Source: Methanobrevibacter sp.
Lineage (GTDB): Archaea > Methanobacteriota > Methanobacteria > Methanobacteriales > Methanobacteriaceae
Direction: 5' to 3'
Assembly: GCF_015062935.1 (NCBI RefSeq)
Contig: NZ_SUTM01000008.1
Span: forward strand, 42,361 to 106,360
DNA: 64,000 nt
In this document: positions 54,657 through 64,000 of the stretch, in pieces
How the letters are laid out: each line of letters opens with the position of its first letter
Position numbering within the stretch: position 1 is the stretch's first letter
Translations under genes and position numbers: made by a program
The notes under the pieces: model-generated
Database searches by the model: none
What the model was told of the DNA's origin: nothing
The model's input: only the letters and a program-made list of their open reading frames with translations

Positions 54657-56030
54657 ATGGATGAATATATTTCTTTATTTGAAAAAGTTATAGAAAAAAC
54701 AGCCCCCAAAGTAGATTACATTGATATCCGTTCCGGAATTAGTGATAACACATCCATATTGATGAAAGACGGAAATGTAGATGAAATCAACACTGGAATG
54801 AGTTTAGGTGCAAGAATAAGAGTGTTGAACAATGGAGCTTGGGGATTTGCATACACAACAGACTTATCAAAAATCAATGACATTACTGAAACTGCAATCA
54901 AATTATCCAAATCACTTAAAGGAGACGTTAAACTAAGTGAAAGTGAGGTAATTAAAGACAAACTTGCAGTCGATGTAAAAATACCATTCAAAGACGTTTC
55001 AATTGATGAGAAAAAGGAAATAATGAAAGACGCAAGTGATGCCGCCACTATCGAAAAGGTAAACAGTACCACAGTGGGATACAATGACAGTGAAATAAAC
55101 GAACTGTTCATGAACAGCGAAGGATCCGAAATCCAGGTCAAGACATCAAGAATCAGAATGGCATTGAACGCATCTGCAACTGACGGTGAAATAATCCAAT
55201 TCGGCCACGGAAGCCTTGGTGGAGTTAAAGGATTTGAAGTGATTGCAGATACCGACATTGAAGAATTTGGAAGAAACATCGGCGAAAAAGCAGTTAGACT
55301 GCTTGATGCAAAACCTGCACCTTCAGGACAGTTTACAGTAGTGGCTGACCCAGAACTTACAGGAGTCCTGATTCACGAAGCACTTGGACACGCCACTGAA
55401 GGGGATTTAATACTTCAAAACGATTCAATCCTTAAAGACAGAGTCGGTGAGCAGATAGCATCAGACATTGTCAATATCTTCGATGATGCAAGCCGCAAGG
55501 ACGGATTCGGATACTACCCGTATGATGTTGAAGGTGTAAAAACAAAACCTAACCAGCTGGTTAAGGACGGGAAACTGATATCCCTTTTAAATTCAAGAGA
55601 AACAGCATCCCAGTTAGGCATGCAATCATCAGGAAATGCAAGATCAATCATTGCAGACAAACCAATCGTCAGAATGAGTAATACCTACCTGCAGCCTGGA
55701 GACAATAGCTTTGAGGAACTGCTTGAAGACATTCCTAACGGAATATATCTTAAAGGTTCCAGAGGAGGGCAAGTGGACACAGGTAAAGGAATATTCCAGT
55801 TCAATGCTGCAGAAGGATACATGATTGAAAACGGAGAGTTGAAAACACCTCTAAGAGACGTTTCACTTTCAGGAAACATTTTAGAAACCCTGAAAAACAT
55901 TGACGCCATTGGAAATGACTTTAGATTAAGTGTAGGATTCTGTGGAAAAGACGGCCAGACCGCACCAGTAGGTGACGGAGGACCTCACACAAGAATATTG
56001 AACGCTTTAGTTGGAGGAATGGGACAATGA
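54657..56030 (+). CDS. tldD: TldD family metalloprotease
   Basis: This 457-residue member of the TldD/PmbA family has the metal-binding motif [11 protein letters not shown] (HExxxH) at about 241-251, which marks TldD rather than its inactive partner PmbA (TldE). The C-terminal [17 protein letters not shown] and [16 protein letters not shown] blocks are also typical. In bacteria the TldD/E pair degrades unfolded or modified peptides. The partner is not in this window. The ATG at 54657 follows GAGGGATTTAA. Its last bases overlap the AMMECR1 gene. Confidence 0.9.
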   Translation: MDEYISLFEKVIEKTAPKVDYIDIRSGISDNTSILMKDGNVDEINTGMSLGARIRVLNNGAWGFAYTTDLSKINDITETAIKLSKSLKGDVKLSESEVIKDKLAVDVKIPFKDVSIDEKKEIMKDASDAATIEKVNSTTVGYNDSEINELFMNSEGSEIQVKTSRIRMALNASATDGEIIQFGHGSLGGVKGFEVIADTDIEEFGRNIGEKAVRLLDAKPAPSGQFTVVADPELTGVLIHEALGHATEGDLILQNDSILKDRVGEQIASDIVNIFDDASRKDGFGYYPYDVEGVKTKPNQLVKDGKLISLLNSRETASQLGMQSSGNARSIIADKPIVRMSNTYLQPGDNSFEELLEDIPNGIYLKGSRGGQVDTGKGIFQFNAAEGYMIENGELKTPLRDVSLSGNILETLKNIDAIGNDFRLSVGFCGKDGQTAPVGDGGPHTRILNALVGGMGQ

Positions 56031-56584
56031 TATCAGAAAGAGCAGGAAATTATTTGGTGAACCTAGCTAAAGAGGCTATCGGACATTACATAGAAACTAA
56101 AGAAAGACTGGAAATACCTGAAGATTACCCTATTGAACTGGATGAAAAACTAGGAGTTTTTGTTACATTAAACAAAAACAATGCACTAAGAGGCTGTATC
56201 GGTTATGCAGAACCTATTGAAACTGCAATCAATGCAACAATCGATGTGGCTATTGCCGCCGCTTTCAACGATCCAAGATTCAGTGCAGTTACAAAAGACG
56301 AATTCCAAATTCTTGATTTTGAAGTGACCGTTTTAACCAGACCTGAACTGATTGAAGTGGCACATCCGGACCAGTACTTTGAAGAAATTGAAATTGGAGT
56401 TGACGGACTGATTATCCAAAAAGGATATTCAAGAGGCCTTTTACTTCCGCAGGTAGCTGTTGAAAACGCATTTGGAGTTGAAGAGTTTTTAGAACAGACA
56501 TGCATGAAGGCAGGAATCAGCGCAGACAGCTGGATGGATGAAAGCTGTGACGTGTACAGATTCCAGGGACAGATATTTAAATAG
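56027..56584 (+). CDS. AMMECR1 family protein
   Basis: This 185-residue protein has the AMMECR1 signature block [10 protein letters not shown] at about 60-69, [11 protein letters not shown] before it, and the C-terminal [20 protein letters not shown]. It is conserved in archaea and eukaryotes, with unresolved function. The conserved Cys may be catalytic. It overlaps tldD by 4 bp and abuts NOG1, a translational-coupling arrangement. Confidence 0.92.
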   Translation: MISERAGNYLVNLAKEAIGHYIETKERLEIPEDYPIELDEKLGVFVTLNKNNALRGCIGYAEPIETAINATIDVAIAAAFNDPRFSAVTKDEFQILDFEVTVLTRPELIEVAHPDQYFEEIEIGVDGLIIQKGYSRGLLLPQVAVENAFGVEEFLEQTCMKAGISADSWMDESCDVYRFQGQIFK

Positions 56585-56592
56585 TGATAAAA

Positions 56593-57618
56593 ATGATGAT
56601 ACCAACCATACCTACGACTAAAGAACTGTTGGACAAGGGATTTAGTCGAGGAAAAAAACAAGCTGACTTATTGAGAGGTCAAAAGATACCTAAACACTTG
56701 AAAGGTAAAAGAATTGAAGAGAGAAGAGTTGTTACTTCCTGTCAGGTTATTAAAGATAAACTAAAATCAATACTGGATTCAGTTCCTGAAATTGAAAGCC
56801 TTCATCCCTTTTATCAGGACTACATTGACATTACCGTAGGAGTGGATGATATGAAACAGGCTCTTGGAGGACTTAACTGGGCTTATGGAATTATCACCCA
56901 ACTTGAAAAAGAATACGGTGCTAAAATCAGGAAAAATCCTTCTGAAAGAGCAACTTCAATTCAAAAGGAAGCTTACGGTAGAATCGCTTCAGTTGTAGGT
57001 AAAATTGAAAAGAATCTGGACTTTTTAGATTTTGCAAAACAGAATTTAAGAAACATGCCTACAATTGATTTTGATGCAACAACCATTGTAATAGCCGGTT
57101 TTCCGAATGTGGGCAAATCCACACTTCTAAGACAGATTACAGGTGCTGACCCTCAGGTTGCAAACTATCCGTTTACCACAAAAGGTATTCAGATTGGACA
57201 TACCGAGATGCACTGGAGAAGCATACAGATTATCGACACACCTGGGCTTCTCGACAGGCCGGTTCTCGAAATGAATGACATTGAGATGAACGCTATTGTT
57301 GCACTTGAACATTTGGCTGATGCAATCTTATTTATATTTGATGCATCCGAGACCTGCGGTTTCCATCTGGACAACCAGTATAACCTGTTAAAGCAGATTG
57401 AAAAGATTTTCTCTGAAATTCCGGTATATTACCTTTTCAACAAAATGGATCTGGTTGAGGATTCAGAGTATCTCAATGAATATATTGACAATGAAGAAAA
57501 CTCAATTTTCATCTCTGCAATTGAAGGTGAAGGAATTGATGAAATCAACAAGGTCATACGTACTATAAAGAAAATTGACCGCACAGTTGATGAAGAAGAT
57601 GATGATGAATATTACTGA
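56593..57618 (+). CDS. NOG1-type ribosome-associated GTPase
   Basis: This 341-residue GTPase has an N-terminal helical NOG1 domain (about 1-150). The G domain shows [14 protein letters not shown] (G1), DTPG (G3), NKMDLVED (G4) and SAIEGEG (G5). It is thought to act in large-subunit ribosome assembly. The C-terminal extension of eukaryotic NOG1 is absent. The ATG at 56593 or the next at 56596 follows GTGATAAAA; an upstream GTG at 56584 is less likely. Confidence 0.92.
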   Translation: MMIPTIPTTKELLDKGFSRGKKQADLLRGQKIPKHLKGKRIEERRVVTSCQVIKDKLKSILDSVPEIESLHPFYQDYIDITVGVDDMKQALGGLNWAYGIITQLEKEYGAKIRKNPSERATSIQKEAYGRIASVVGKIEKNLDFLDFAKQNLRNMPTIDFDATTIVIAGFPNVGKSTLLRQITGADPQVANYPFTTKGIQIGHTEMHWRSIQIIDTPGLLDRPVLEMNDIEMNAIVALEHLADAILFIFDASETCGFHLDNQYNLLKQIEKIFSEIPVYYLFNKMDLVEDSEYLNEYIDNEENSIFISAIEGEGIDEINKVIRTIKKIDRTVDEEDDDEYY

Positions 57619-57810
57619 TTAAATTCAGAAACTTTTGTATGCGGTTGAAAAATCGCATGCTTTCAACATCATTCAATTTTAATGCTTATTTTATACTTAA
57701 ATAATACTCATAAAGTTTTTAAAATAAGAACAATAAACTATCAAATGAATATTTCCATTTAAAAATAAAAATGGGAATAAAATAAAATGTATGAAAGGAG
57801 ACAATTTAAA

Positions 57811-59034
57811 ATGAAAATTACAGTTGCCGGTGTAGGATATGTAGGGCTTTCCCTTGCTGTTCTACTAGCTCAAAAACATGACGTTACTGCAATTACAACA
57901 ACTGAATCAAAAGCAGAAAAATTAAATCAGTTTTACAGCCCGATTCAGGATGATGAAATAGAAAGATTCTTTAAAGAAACCCGTGAAGGCAAACGTGAAC
58001 TACATCTTCACACAACCACCGACAAGGAAGCGGCCTACAAGAGTGCTGATCTTGTCATTATTGCTACACCAACAAATTATGATGACGTTAACCATTTCTT
58101 TGACACCTCCGCAGTTGAGGATGCAATTGAATGGACACTTAAAGTAAATCCTGATGTTTTAATGGTTATCAAATCCACAATTCCAGTAGGATACACCGAA
58201 TCCGTCCGTGAAAAGTACGGAATCAAAAACATCATATTCTCACCTGAATTCCTTCGTGAGTCAAAAGCACTTTATGACAACCTCCATCCAAGCAGAATCG
58301 TTGTCGGATGTGACGATGACCAGAAAGAAGAAGGACAGATGTTTGCAGACCTCCTTTTAGAAGGTGCAAGAGAAGAGGAAAAAAGAGCAGGACTGGCTGA
58401 ACAGGACATTCCTATTTTACTTGCCCATCTAACAGAAGCTGAAGCTATCAAACTGTTTGCAAACACATATCTCGCAGTCAGGGTCAGCTACTTCAATGAG
58501 CTTGATACCTATGCACAGACCAAAGGTTTGGACACACAGATGATTATTGACGGAGTATGTATGGACCCACGTATCGGAGGACACTACAACAACCCTTCAT
58601 TCGGATACGGCGGATACTGTCTTCCTAAAGATACAAAACAGTTACTTGCAAACTATAAGGACGTTCCACAGACCATGATTGAAGCTGTAGTACATTCCAA
58701 CTCTGTTCGTAAGGAATTCATTGCCGATCAAATCATTTCAAGAAATCCTAAAACAGTCGGCGTTTACAGACTTACCATGAAGAGTAACAGTGACAATTTC
58801 CGTGCATCCGCTATTCAGGGCGTCATGAAACGTATCAAAGCGGAAGGAATACCAATTATCATCTACGAACCTACACTTGATGACGGAAGCGAATTTTTCA
58901 AATCAGAAGTTGTAAATGACATTGACCGTTTCAAGTCAGAAAGTGATGTAATCCTTGCAAACCGTTTTGATGCAGATATTCTCGGAGATGTTGCAGACAA
59001 GGTTTACACAAGAGATTTATTCAGAAGAGACTGA
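57811..59034 (+). CDS. ugd: UDP-glucose 6-dehydrogenase-like nucleotide-sugar dehydrogenase
   Basis: This 407-residue NAD-dependent enzyme oxidises the C6 of a nucleotide sugar. It has the NAD loop [36 protein letters not shown] and the catalytic Cys in [16 protein letters not shown]. Blocks match the bacterial Ugd type, for UDP-glucuronate, more than WecC, for UDP-ManNAcA; substrate is inferred. The ATG at 57811 (MKITVAGVG) follows AAAGGAGACAATTTAAA; an in-frame ATG eight codons upstream is less likely. Monocistronic. Confidence 0.88.
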   Translation: MKITVAGVGYVGLSLAVLLAQKHDVTAITTTESKAEKLNQFYSPIQDDEIERFFKETREGKRELHLHTTTDKEAAYKSADLVIIATPTNYDDVNHFFDTSAVEDAIEWTLKVNPDVLMVIKSTIPVGYTESVREKYGIKNIIFSPEFLRESKALYDNLHPSRIVVGCDDDQKEEGQMFADLLLEGAREEEKRAGLAEQDIPILLAHLTEAEAIKLFANTYLAVRVSYFNELDTYAQTKGLDTQMIIDGVCMDPRIGGHYNNPSFGYGGYCLPKDTKQLLANYKDVPQTMIEAVVHSNSVRKEFIADQIISRNPKTVGVYRLTMKSNSDNFRASAIQGVMKRIKAEGIPIIIYEPTLDDGSEFFKSEVVNDIDRFKSESDVILANRFDADILGDVADKVYTRDLFRRD

Positions 59035-59200
59035 ACAAATTTAAAAGTGTTTAATACCCTTAAACACTAACTATTTTTTATTTTTTTCCACCTGCCCACC
59101 ATAATTATTGAACATAAAAGTCAAAATTATACAAATTAATGAATAATTTAAATATTATTAACTTCATATATAACATTGAAAATATTATGGAGGTAAAAAA

Positions 59201-59362
59201 ATGGAAAGCTGGAAAAGCAGCATGCTTACAGGAATATTCTTTTTGATACTTGCAATAGCTTTAGCGATATATAACGGAAAAATCACTGCCGGAACAATTG
59301 CAATGCTCATACTAACCCTTATAGGCATGGCCAATGCAATGAGATTAAAGCCGAAAAATTAG
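59201..59362 (+). CDS. 53-residue membrane miniprotein
   Basis: An open frame of 53 codons starts at ATG 59201 after TGGAGGTAAAAAA, one of the best ribosome binding sites in the window. The product has two hydrophobic segments (MLTGIFFLILAIALAIY and GTIAMLILTLIGMANAM) separated by a NGKITA turn, with Lys-rich ends. The function is unknown. It has its own TATA-like upstream sequence and a hairpin terminator at 59535-59570 in the 230-bp gap that follows. Confidence 0.75.
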   Translation: MESWKSSMLTGIFFLILAIALAIYNGKITAGTIAMLILTLIGMANAMRLKPKN

Positions 59363-59534
59363 CCTTAATCATCGACTAAAAATAACTTTCAATCTATTTT
59401 TTTTCATATTTACAACACCACCCCACAATTTAAATTCTGGCTATTTAAACTTCATTCCATATCTCTTTTTACCATAATTTTGCGATAAACTGATTATTTT
59501 TCATACAAATGTTAAAATAACGATAAATTCAAAA

Positions 59535-59570
59535 TTAAGGAATTCATTTTCCTTATTTTTTTCTTTTTTT
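59535..59570 (+). terminator. Terminator after the 53-residue membrane protein
   Basis: AAGGAA-TTCATT-TTCCTT is followed by ATTTTTTTCTTTTTTT. It is about 175 bp after the stop and just before the convergent OYE-type gene. Confidence 0.6.
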
Positions 59571-59592
59571 AAAACTACCTATTAAAAATCAA

Positions 59593-60621
59593 TTATGATT
59601 TTTTGTAATATTCTGGACTGCATGGCTTTAAATGACAGGTGCTTGTTTTTTTCGCATAGCAGTTGTGACATGTCTGACAAAAGCTTTCACCATTCCCGCT
59701 GACCTGCCATTCAACAAGAAAGCTGGGATCGGCTATAAATGGCCTTTGCATTGAAATGAAATCAATATCTGTTTGATTTAAAATTTCATTAATTTTATTT
59801 TGGGTGTTAAGCCCTCCACCGTAAATTACAGGAATATCCACTTCTTTTATAATTCTTTCTGCCGCTTCCACCAGCGGAATTTCACCAGCATTATCACGAG
59901 TTAAAACATACTGGGAATGAGGACAGGTAATCTGAAGTGAATCTGCACCATGTTTTTCAAGCAATTTTGCAATTTCAATTGCTTCATCAACGGTCAATCC
60001 GTCTCTATCAAATGCATTGATTCTGCAGTTTATATGGAGTTTAGTGTTCTGTTTTAAAACTTTAATTATTTCAAGAATCATGCGCAGGCGATTCAGTGTG
60101 TTTCCACCATAATTATCCTCACGCCTGTTAACTGAGGGGTTTAAAAAATGACTGAAGAAAAAACTGTTACCCATTGCAATTTGGATACCGTCAAAACCTG
60201 CAAAATCAAATTTTTGAGCAGCAATAATGAAATCAGTTTGTATTTTTCTTATATCCTCAACTGACAAGTCATTCACACTAACGTTTTGTTCCAGTCTTTT
60301 GTTGCACTCAACGAAACCCAATTGGGCGAAAATTGGAACTCCATAGATATGAACCATTTCAGTCAAATCCTTAGCTTCACGCACAAAACGGGTGTAGTTG
60401 GTTGTAAGAGCATATTTCGAATAGGCATCACGGGCAATGAAAGTGAACAGTTCAGTAATTATCAATCCAACACCGCTTGCAGCGATGTTTTCATATCTAG
60501 TATATATTTCAGGAGTAAAATTACCTGCAGATTCCCTTTCTGATTCCCACAAACCGGTTCTGATGACTCTGCTGTTAAGCTTTAAATCTCCAAAATCACA
60601 GTAATCAAACAAATCTTTCAT
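59593..60621 (-). CDS. OYE-family NADH:flavin oxidoreductase
   Basis: This 342-residue TIM-barrel flavoenzyme has the OYE-type FMN start (FGDLKLNSRVIRTGLWES) and PSVNRREDNYGGNTLNRLRM at about 168-187. YGGGLNTQNKI holds the phosphate site. A C-terminal Cys cluster (CQTCHNCYAKKTSTC, then LKPC) could bind a [4Fe-4S] cluster, as in the enoate-reductase branch, though the usual longer C-terminal FAD domain is missing. The substrate is unknown. Start ATG at 60621; no clear ribosome binding site. Confidence 0.82.
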   Translation of the reverse strand: MKDLFDYCDFGDLKLNSRVIRTGLWESERESAGNFTPEIYTRYENIAASGVGLIITELFTFIARDAYSKYALTTNYTRFVREAKDLTEMVHIYGVPIFAQLGFVECNKRLEQNVSVNDLSVEDIRKIQTDFIIAAQKFDFAGFDGIQIAMGNSFFFSHFLNPSVNRREDNYGGNTLNRLRMILEIIKVLKQNTKLHINCRINAFDRDGLTVDEAIEIAKLLEKHGADSLQITCPHSQYVLTRDNAGEIPLVEAAERIIKEVDIPVIYGGGLNTQNKINEILNQTDIDFISMQRPFIADPSFLVEWQVSGNGESFCQTCHNCYAKKTSTCHLKPCSPEYYKKS

Positions 60622-60899
60622 AATTATAATTAAGATTTATTCATATTAAAGAATTTGATAAATCTTATTTAAATGTGATTTTATGTAAAAAAATGAATAA
60701 TAATAAAAAAATCAAATTAATGTCTTATTGCACAGTAATCTCTACAATACACAGATGATAAAAAAAATAAAGTGCTACAACCACATATGATAAAATATGA
60801 ATAGAATTATTTTTTAGTAACTTTAAGTAAATTTAATCGATAAGTTTATATACTAACAAAAAGTAAATAAAACATAATTAATATTTAGGATGTGAAATT

Positions 60900-61493
60900 A
60901 TGGTTGATTCCGAAACAATCGAAACTAAAATTTCAGACAAAAAAGAAGAATTTGATGAAAAAGTTGATGAAACTAAAGACAAATTCGATGAAATGAAAGA
61001 AGAAACATGGGAAAAATACGAAGAAAGAAAAGAAAAAAGCAAAAACATTGCTGACAACATGATTAACGATTTAGGTAAAACTATTGATGAAATCAAAGAC
61101 AGCCTTAAAAACATGCAAAAAAATGCTGATCAAAAATACAAAGACTACAAAAAGGCTACTGTACAAACCTTAGACATCGACCTCGTTGAAACTCCTGATG
61201 TTTACTACATCAAAGCTGCAGTCCCAGGCGTTGCTAAAAAAGATGTAATCATCGAAGCAGGCGACAACGACATTACTATCGAAGCTACATTCGAACCTTT
61301 CATTGATGAATTCGATGAAGAAGATGAAGCAGAAGAAATCGTTTCAGCTATAAAAACTGGAAGATGTGTTAAAACCGTAAGGTTTGAAAACAGCATTGAT
61401 ATTGAAAACATCAAAGCAAAATACGCTAAAGGAATTATTAAAATTACCTTACCAAAATTAATCATACCAAAACATAAAGTAACTGTAGAATAA
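60900..61493 (+). CDS. Hsp20/alpha-crystallin chaperone with coiled-coil N-terminus
   Basis: This 197-residue small heat-shock protein has an alpha-crystallin domain in the last 105 residues (IDLVETPDVYYIKAAVPGVA, then IKAKYAKGIIKITLPK). The first 80 residues are a highly charged Lys/Glu helix (KKEEFDEKVDETKDKFDEMK), likely a coiled coil, longer than the usual Hsp20 N-terminal arm. It prevents aggregation of unfolded proteins. The ATG at 60900 has a TATA box (TTTATATA) at about 60844. Monocistronic. Confidence 0.9.
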   Translation: MVDSETIETKISDKKEEFDEKVDETKDKFDEMKEETWEKYEERKEKSKNIADNMINDLGKTIDEIKDSLKNMQKNADQKYKDYKKATVQTLDIDLVETPDVYYIKAAVPGVAKKDVIIEAGDNDITIEATFEPFIDEFDEEDEAEEIVSAIKTGRCVKTVRFENSIDIENIKAKYAKGIIKITLPKLIIPKHKVTVE

Positions 61494-61525
61494 TTATTCT
61501 ACATTATTTTCTCTTTTTTTTAAGC

Positions 61526-61572
61526 GTGAAAATTTTATAGGCTTATTTTATTTTAATTTTTTACACATAAAA
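61526..61572. mobile_element. Solo IS end related to the 62381-62787 element
   Basis: GTGAAAATTTTATAGGCTT, then a T-rich stretch ending in TTTTTTACAC, resembles the left end of the IS remnant at 62381 over about 45 bp (that end reads CTGTAAAATTTTATAGGCTT, then T-rich, TTTTTTTTACAC). No matching second end or transposase is seen here. Confidence 0.5.
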
Positions 61573-61698
61573 GTAGTAAGTAAATGATTTTCCAATCAGT
61601 TATTTCATGTAACATTATGAATTTTCAATTAGTTATTTTTGATATTTAATTTATAGATTTTATACTCTTTTATAAAGAAAGTAAAGTAAAAATAGTTT

Positions 61699-62034
61699 CT
61701 ATAATAATGGCAACAAGCTTTGTTTTAATTCTGGAAGTTCATCAGTTATGGTGTGCCATAATACCTCAAATTCAAAATGTTCATATTGATGAGCCGCAAA
61801 GTTTCTCATACCTTTTATTTGCCTCCACGGGATATTATCATTCTCTTGTTTAAATTCATCAGATAATCTTGAAACATATTCCCCAATTTGAACAATGCAC
61901 ATGCTTGTTGATAACTGAAAAGATTTTGATGATTGAAATACTGCATAATCTCTTTCATATTCATCCAATAGACTGTCAACAATATCACAGTATTCAATAA
62001 TCTTTTGAATATAGAAAATGTCATTATTTTTCAT
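61699..62034 (-). CDS. HEPN-domain toxin (HepT-like)
   Basis: This protein of about 111 residues has the HEPN RNase motif RNFAAHQYEHF at about 84-94, matching RX4HXY. The N-terminal IFYIQKIIEYCDIVDSLLDE helix is typical of DUF86. HepT toxins cleave RNA and are silenced by their MNT partner, in some pairs by AMPylation of the Tyr in this motif. It overlaps the MNT gene by 11 bp. The ATG at 62034 follows GGAGTTCTTATTT; an in-frame ATG five codons upstream is possible. Confidence 0.9.
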   Translation of the reverse strand: MKNNDIFYIQKIIEYCDIVDSLLDEYERDYAVFQSSKSFQLSTSMCIVQIGEYVSRLSDEFKQENDNIPWRQIKGMRNFAAHQYEHFEFEVLWHTITDELPELKQSLLPLL

Positions 62035-62317
62035 AAATAAGAACTCCATCTTTTTTTATTATTGCTAAAAATTTTTTATCTTCAATTCCCGTTGATACAA
62101 CATCAACATGACAATGAAAAATATCCTCCAAATCTTGAACAAAGCCCATATAATCCAATAACCCTTTAATGTCTCCACGATCAATGAAAAAATCCAAGTC
62201 ACTATCCTCTTTAGCTTCACCTCGAGCATAAGACCCAAATAAACTCATACTATCAACACCATATGCCTGAGCGATTGGAATAGCTTTTTCTTTAATTTCT
62301 TCAATGGTATAAATCAT
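62024..62317 (-). CDS. MNT-type nucleotidyltransferase antitoxin (MntA-like)
   Basis: This 97-residue minimal nucleotidyltransferase has the motif FGSYARGEAKEDSDLDFFID (GS-X10-DxD type) at about residues 26-45, with a third Asp in HVDVVS. It is the antitoxin partner of the HEPN gene, with which it overlaps. The ATG at 62317 follows AGGTGGTTTTTC. It sits between two IS-related ends, so the module may have moved with them. Confidence 0.9.
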   Translation of the reverse strand: MIYTIEEIKEKAIPIAQAYGVDSMSLFGSYARGEAKEDSDLDFFIDRGDIKGLLDYMGFVQDLEDIFHCHVDVVSTGIEDKKFLAIIKKDGVLIYEK

Positions 62318-62380
62318 GAAAAACCACCTTTTCAGTGATAATATATTCATTTTCATCTATAATAAATTCTTTGAAAATTC

Positions 62381-62787
62381 GAGTCTGTAAAATTTTATAG
62401 GCTTTTTTCAAATTTTATTTTTTTTACACTTGAAATTTCACTTCGGTAAAAATTCTTCCTAATTTTTATTTAATTTGAAAATAAACAATTAAAAAATAGT
62501 AAATTACTAAAATAAGTTATGATAAATAATATTTTATGATTAAACAAACAAATCTATCTTCAATAGTAATATAGACTTTATACAACTTAAACTTTTTGAT
62601 TTTTCTGAGGAAAAAATTGATCAAGAAAAAATCATTTCAGAAAGACTCAATAAAAAACCAAAAATATAAAATACAAATCAAAAACTATTTTTAGATGAAA
62701 ATAACACTTTTAAATATAATAATCCAATTTGTCCAGTTTGTGGAAGCCATAAAATAATTAAATAAGCCTATAAAATTTTACAGACTC
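62381..62787. mobile_element. Internally deleted ISM1-like element (407 bp)
   Basis: Perfect 24-bp terminal inverted repeats lie at 62381-62404 and 62764-62787. Inside on the plus strand, the frame from 62571 to 62765 encodes transposase-like sequence (LKLFDFSEEKIDQEKIISER, then after one in-frame TAA NNPICPVCGSHKIIK). That is the N-terminal zinc-ribbon start of an ISM1/ISNCY-type transposase, cut off at the right terminal repeat. A likely start ATG at 62536 is in another frame, so it is also frameshifted. No obvious target duplication flanks it. It is non-autonomous. Confidence 0.8.
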
Positions 62788-62832
62788 CTTTTTTAAAAAA
62801 TAAAAATAGTAAATGTAGTAAAACTACATTTT

Positions 62833-63843
62833 TTAGTATCTGACTTTTCCGATGTGTCTTGTTGCACCTGGATCTTCTCCGTTAAAGTGTGCAAGGTAAT
62901 ATACGAACCATTCAAGTGGAATTACCATTATGAATGGAGATAACAGTTTGTCCACATCTGCATAGTCTTTCAGGTCAAACAATATTGTTTTTGCTTCAAG
63001 ATTTTCACAAAAGTCAATAGCTTTTTGGGTTATTACGTCAGATTCCAAATCAGACCTTAAAATTATAATCGGAACATCTTTTTCAGCCCTTTCAATAAGG
63101 CCGTGCCTGAATTCGGCAGAATATTCAGGGCATGCATGTTTGATGGCTCCTTCCATGAGCATTGTCATTGCAAGCTTGTATGCAAGACCGAAGTTCGGAC
63201 CGCTTCCTAAACAGTAGAAGATGTCTTCACCTGCATATTTTTCGGCAAGTTCTCTGTTTTCATCTTCTGTCATTAAAAGAAGTTTTTCAAGCATTTTCGG
63301 CATGTCAAGCAATTCAGCTATAAGTTCTGTCTTGTTTTCATAATCTGATGCTTTAAACAGGATGTAATAAAGACTTGCTAATTGGGTAATGTAGGTTTTT
63401 GTACCTAAAATAGCTGTTTCTGTTTCACACCTGGTTGCGATTGGAGTTTTAGCTTCTTTTATCATTGAGCTTTCAGGTTCGTTTGAAATAGAAACTGTGT
63501 GCAGTCCATACTCATTAGCTTTCCTTAATGCTGCTAAAGTATCTGCGGTTTCACCTGACTGGGATGTAAATATTGCTATTGAATTCTCGTTTTCAATTAA
63601 TTTCTTGTTGTAGCAGAATTCATAACCAGCATACACTTCAATGTCTATATTTGTACTGGACATTCTGATTGCGTCACGAACGCTGTAGCAGGTGGAAATT
63701 GAGCTTCCGCATCCCACCAGATAAACTTTATCCGCATCCATGACAAGCTGTGAAACTTCATCCATTTTTGGAAGTTCACTTTCGAAAGTCCTCTGAAGTG
63801 AATCTGGCTGTTCCATCATTTCGTCATACATTTTATATTTCAT
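62833..63843 (-). CDS. SIS-domain protein (GlmS C-terminal-like)
   Basis: This 336-residue protein has two sugar-isomerase domains, as in the C-terminal half of glucosamine-6-phosphate synthase. It has no glutaminase domain. Conserved blocks are [20 protein letters not shown] and [16 protein letters not shown] (about 80-95), then [20 protein letters not shown] and EYSAEFRHG. It may be a fructosamine/glucosamine phosphate isomerase or deglycase; the reaction is not fixed by sequence. ATG at 63843. The last 157 bp of the window holds its upstream region. Confidence 0.85.
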   Translation of the reverse strand: MKYKMYDEMMEQPDSLQRTFESELPKMDEVSQLVMDADKVYLVGCGSSISTCYSVRDAIRMSSTNIDIEVYAGYEFCYNKKLIENENSIAIFTSQSGETADTLAALRKANEYGLHTVSISNEPESSMIKEAKTPIATRCETETAILGTKTYITQLASLYYILFKASDYENKTELIAELLDMPKMLEKLLLMTEDENRELAEKYAGEDIFYCLGSGPNFGLAYKLAMTMLMEGAIKHACPEYSAEFRHGLIERAEKDVPIIILRSDLESDVITQKAIDFCENLEAKTILFDLKDYADVDKLLSPFIMVIPLEWFVYYLAHFNGEDPGATRHIGKVRY

Positions 63844-63951
63844 AGCTTAAACTCCTTTAAAATTAAATATTATAATTAATATATTGTTAATTAACATATA
63901 AAAAGGTTTTTTAAAAAAATATTACGGCACTTTCAAAAACTTAAGTGATTT

Positions 63952-64000
63952 TTAGAAAATCGCATTGTCCTCATCCCAATACCTCAGTTTTAAGTCAAAT
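63952..64000 (-). CDS. Possible C-terminal end of a gene entering from the right
   Basis: Only about 15 codons are seen before TAA at 63952-63954, giving LKLRYWDEDNAIF in the one open minus-strand frame. Base composition is less AT-rich than the intergenic sequence next to it. Too short to name. Confidence 0.3.
   Translation of the reverse strand, partial: FDLKLRYWDEDNAIF

Noticed and set aside
62536..62574. ATG frame at the start of the IS remnant as an intact gene
   Set aside because: It stops after 12 codons; the transposase-like sequence continues in another frame, so it is a decayed fragment.

Overview
This 64-kb window comes from an AT-rich methanogenic archaeon of the order Methanobacteriales, most likely Methanobrevibacter or a close relative. 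The markers are a 66-residue archaeal histone, the tetraether-lipid synthase Tes, CDP-archaeol synthase, two methanofuran-biosynthesis genes (mfnD, mfnF), archaeal RibL, archaeal Elp3, TATA-box promoters, and ribosome binding sites of the GGTGAT/GGAGGT type. An ISM1-like insertion-sequence remnant (a family I associate with Methanobrevibacter smithii) points the same way.

Layout. 0-13.7 kb is mostly housekeeping: a helicase C-terminus, PRC-barrel and DUF2098 proteins, elp3, deoC, tRNA-Phe and tRNA-Val, histone, a tRNA methylthiotransferase, a homoaconitase-type small subunit, the divergent lipid genes tes and carS, then wecB-mfnD-mfnF and truA. 14.1-27.1 kb holds two paralogous nickel/peptide-type ABC importers with two paralogous GNAT acetyltransferases and a QueG-like iron-sulfur protein. 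Its intergenic regions share a repeated element built on AAGTAATACTT. 27-33 kb has a MATE exporter, two DUF6110-like anchored proteins, and a zinc/cadmium-type P1B-ATPase with a very His-rich N-terminus plus its ArsR-family regulator. 33.5-41.5 kb is one exporter operon: one ATPase, three homologous 752-756-residue FtsX-type permeases and a small DUF1858-like protein. 41.9-49.4 kb is an ECF transporter (S, T and fused A components) with two ABC half-transporters and an AraC regulator, an arrangement that resembles bacterial siderophore-uptake loci. One half-transporter gene is interrupted by an in-frame TAA. 49.5-57.6 kb is again housekeeping (hisA, ribL, argC, flavodoxin, pyrI, a GMC oxidoreductase, tldD, AMMECR1, NOG1). 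57.8-64 kb has ugd, a 53-residue membrane protein, an OYE-type oxidoreductase, Hsp20, a MNT/HEPN toxin-antitoxin pair next to IS debris, and an SIS-domain protein.

How the parts fit. Two regulatory networks can be read from the DNA. One is a DtxR/IdeR-like palindrome, TTTAGG-N4-CCTAAA, found in four core promoter regions: before the DUF6110-like genes, the three-permease exporter, the ECF/half-transporter operon and a small secreted protein. This suggests a metal-, probably iron-, responsive regulon. The other is the AAGTAATACTT element, present about ten times around the twin nickel/peptide transporters, often as pairs about 32 bp apart. Together these make 14-54 kb look like a metal-homeostasis island. 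Assigning particular metals is inference.
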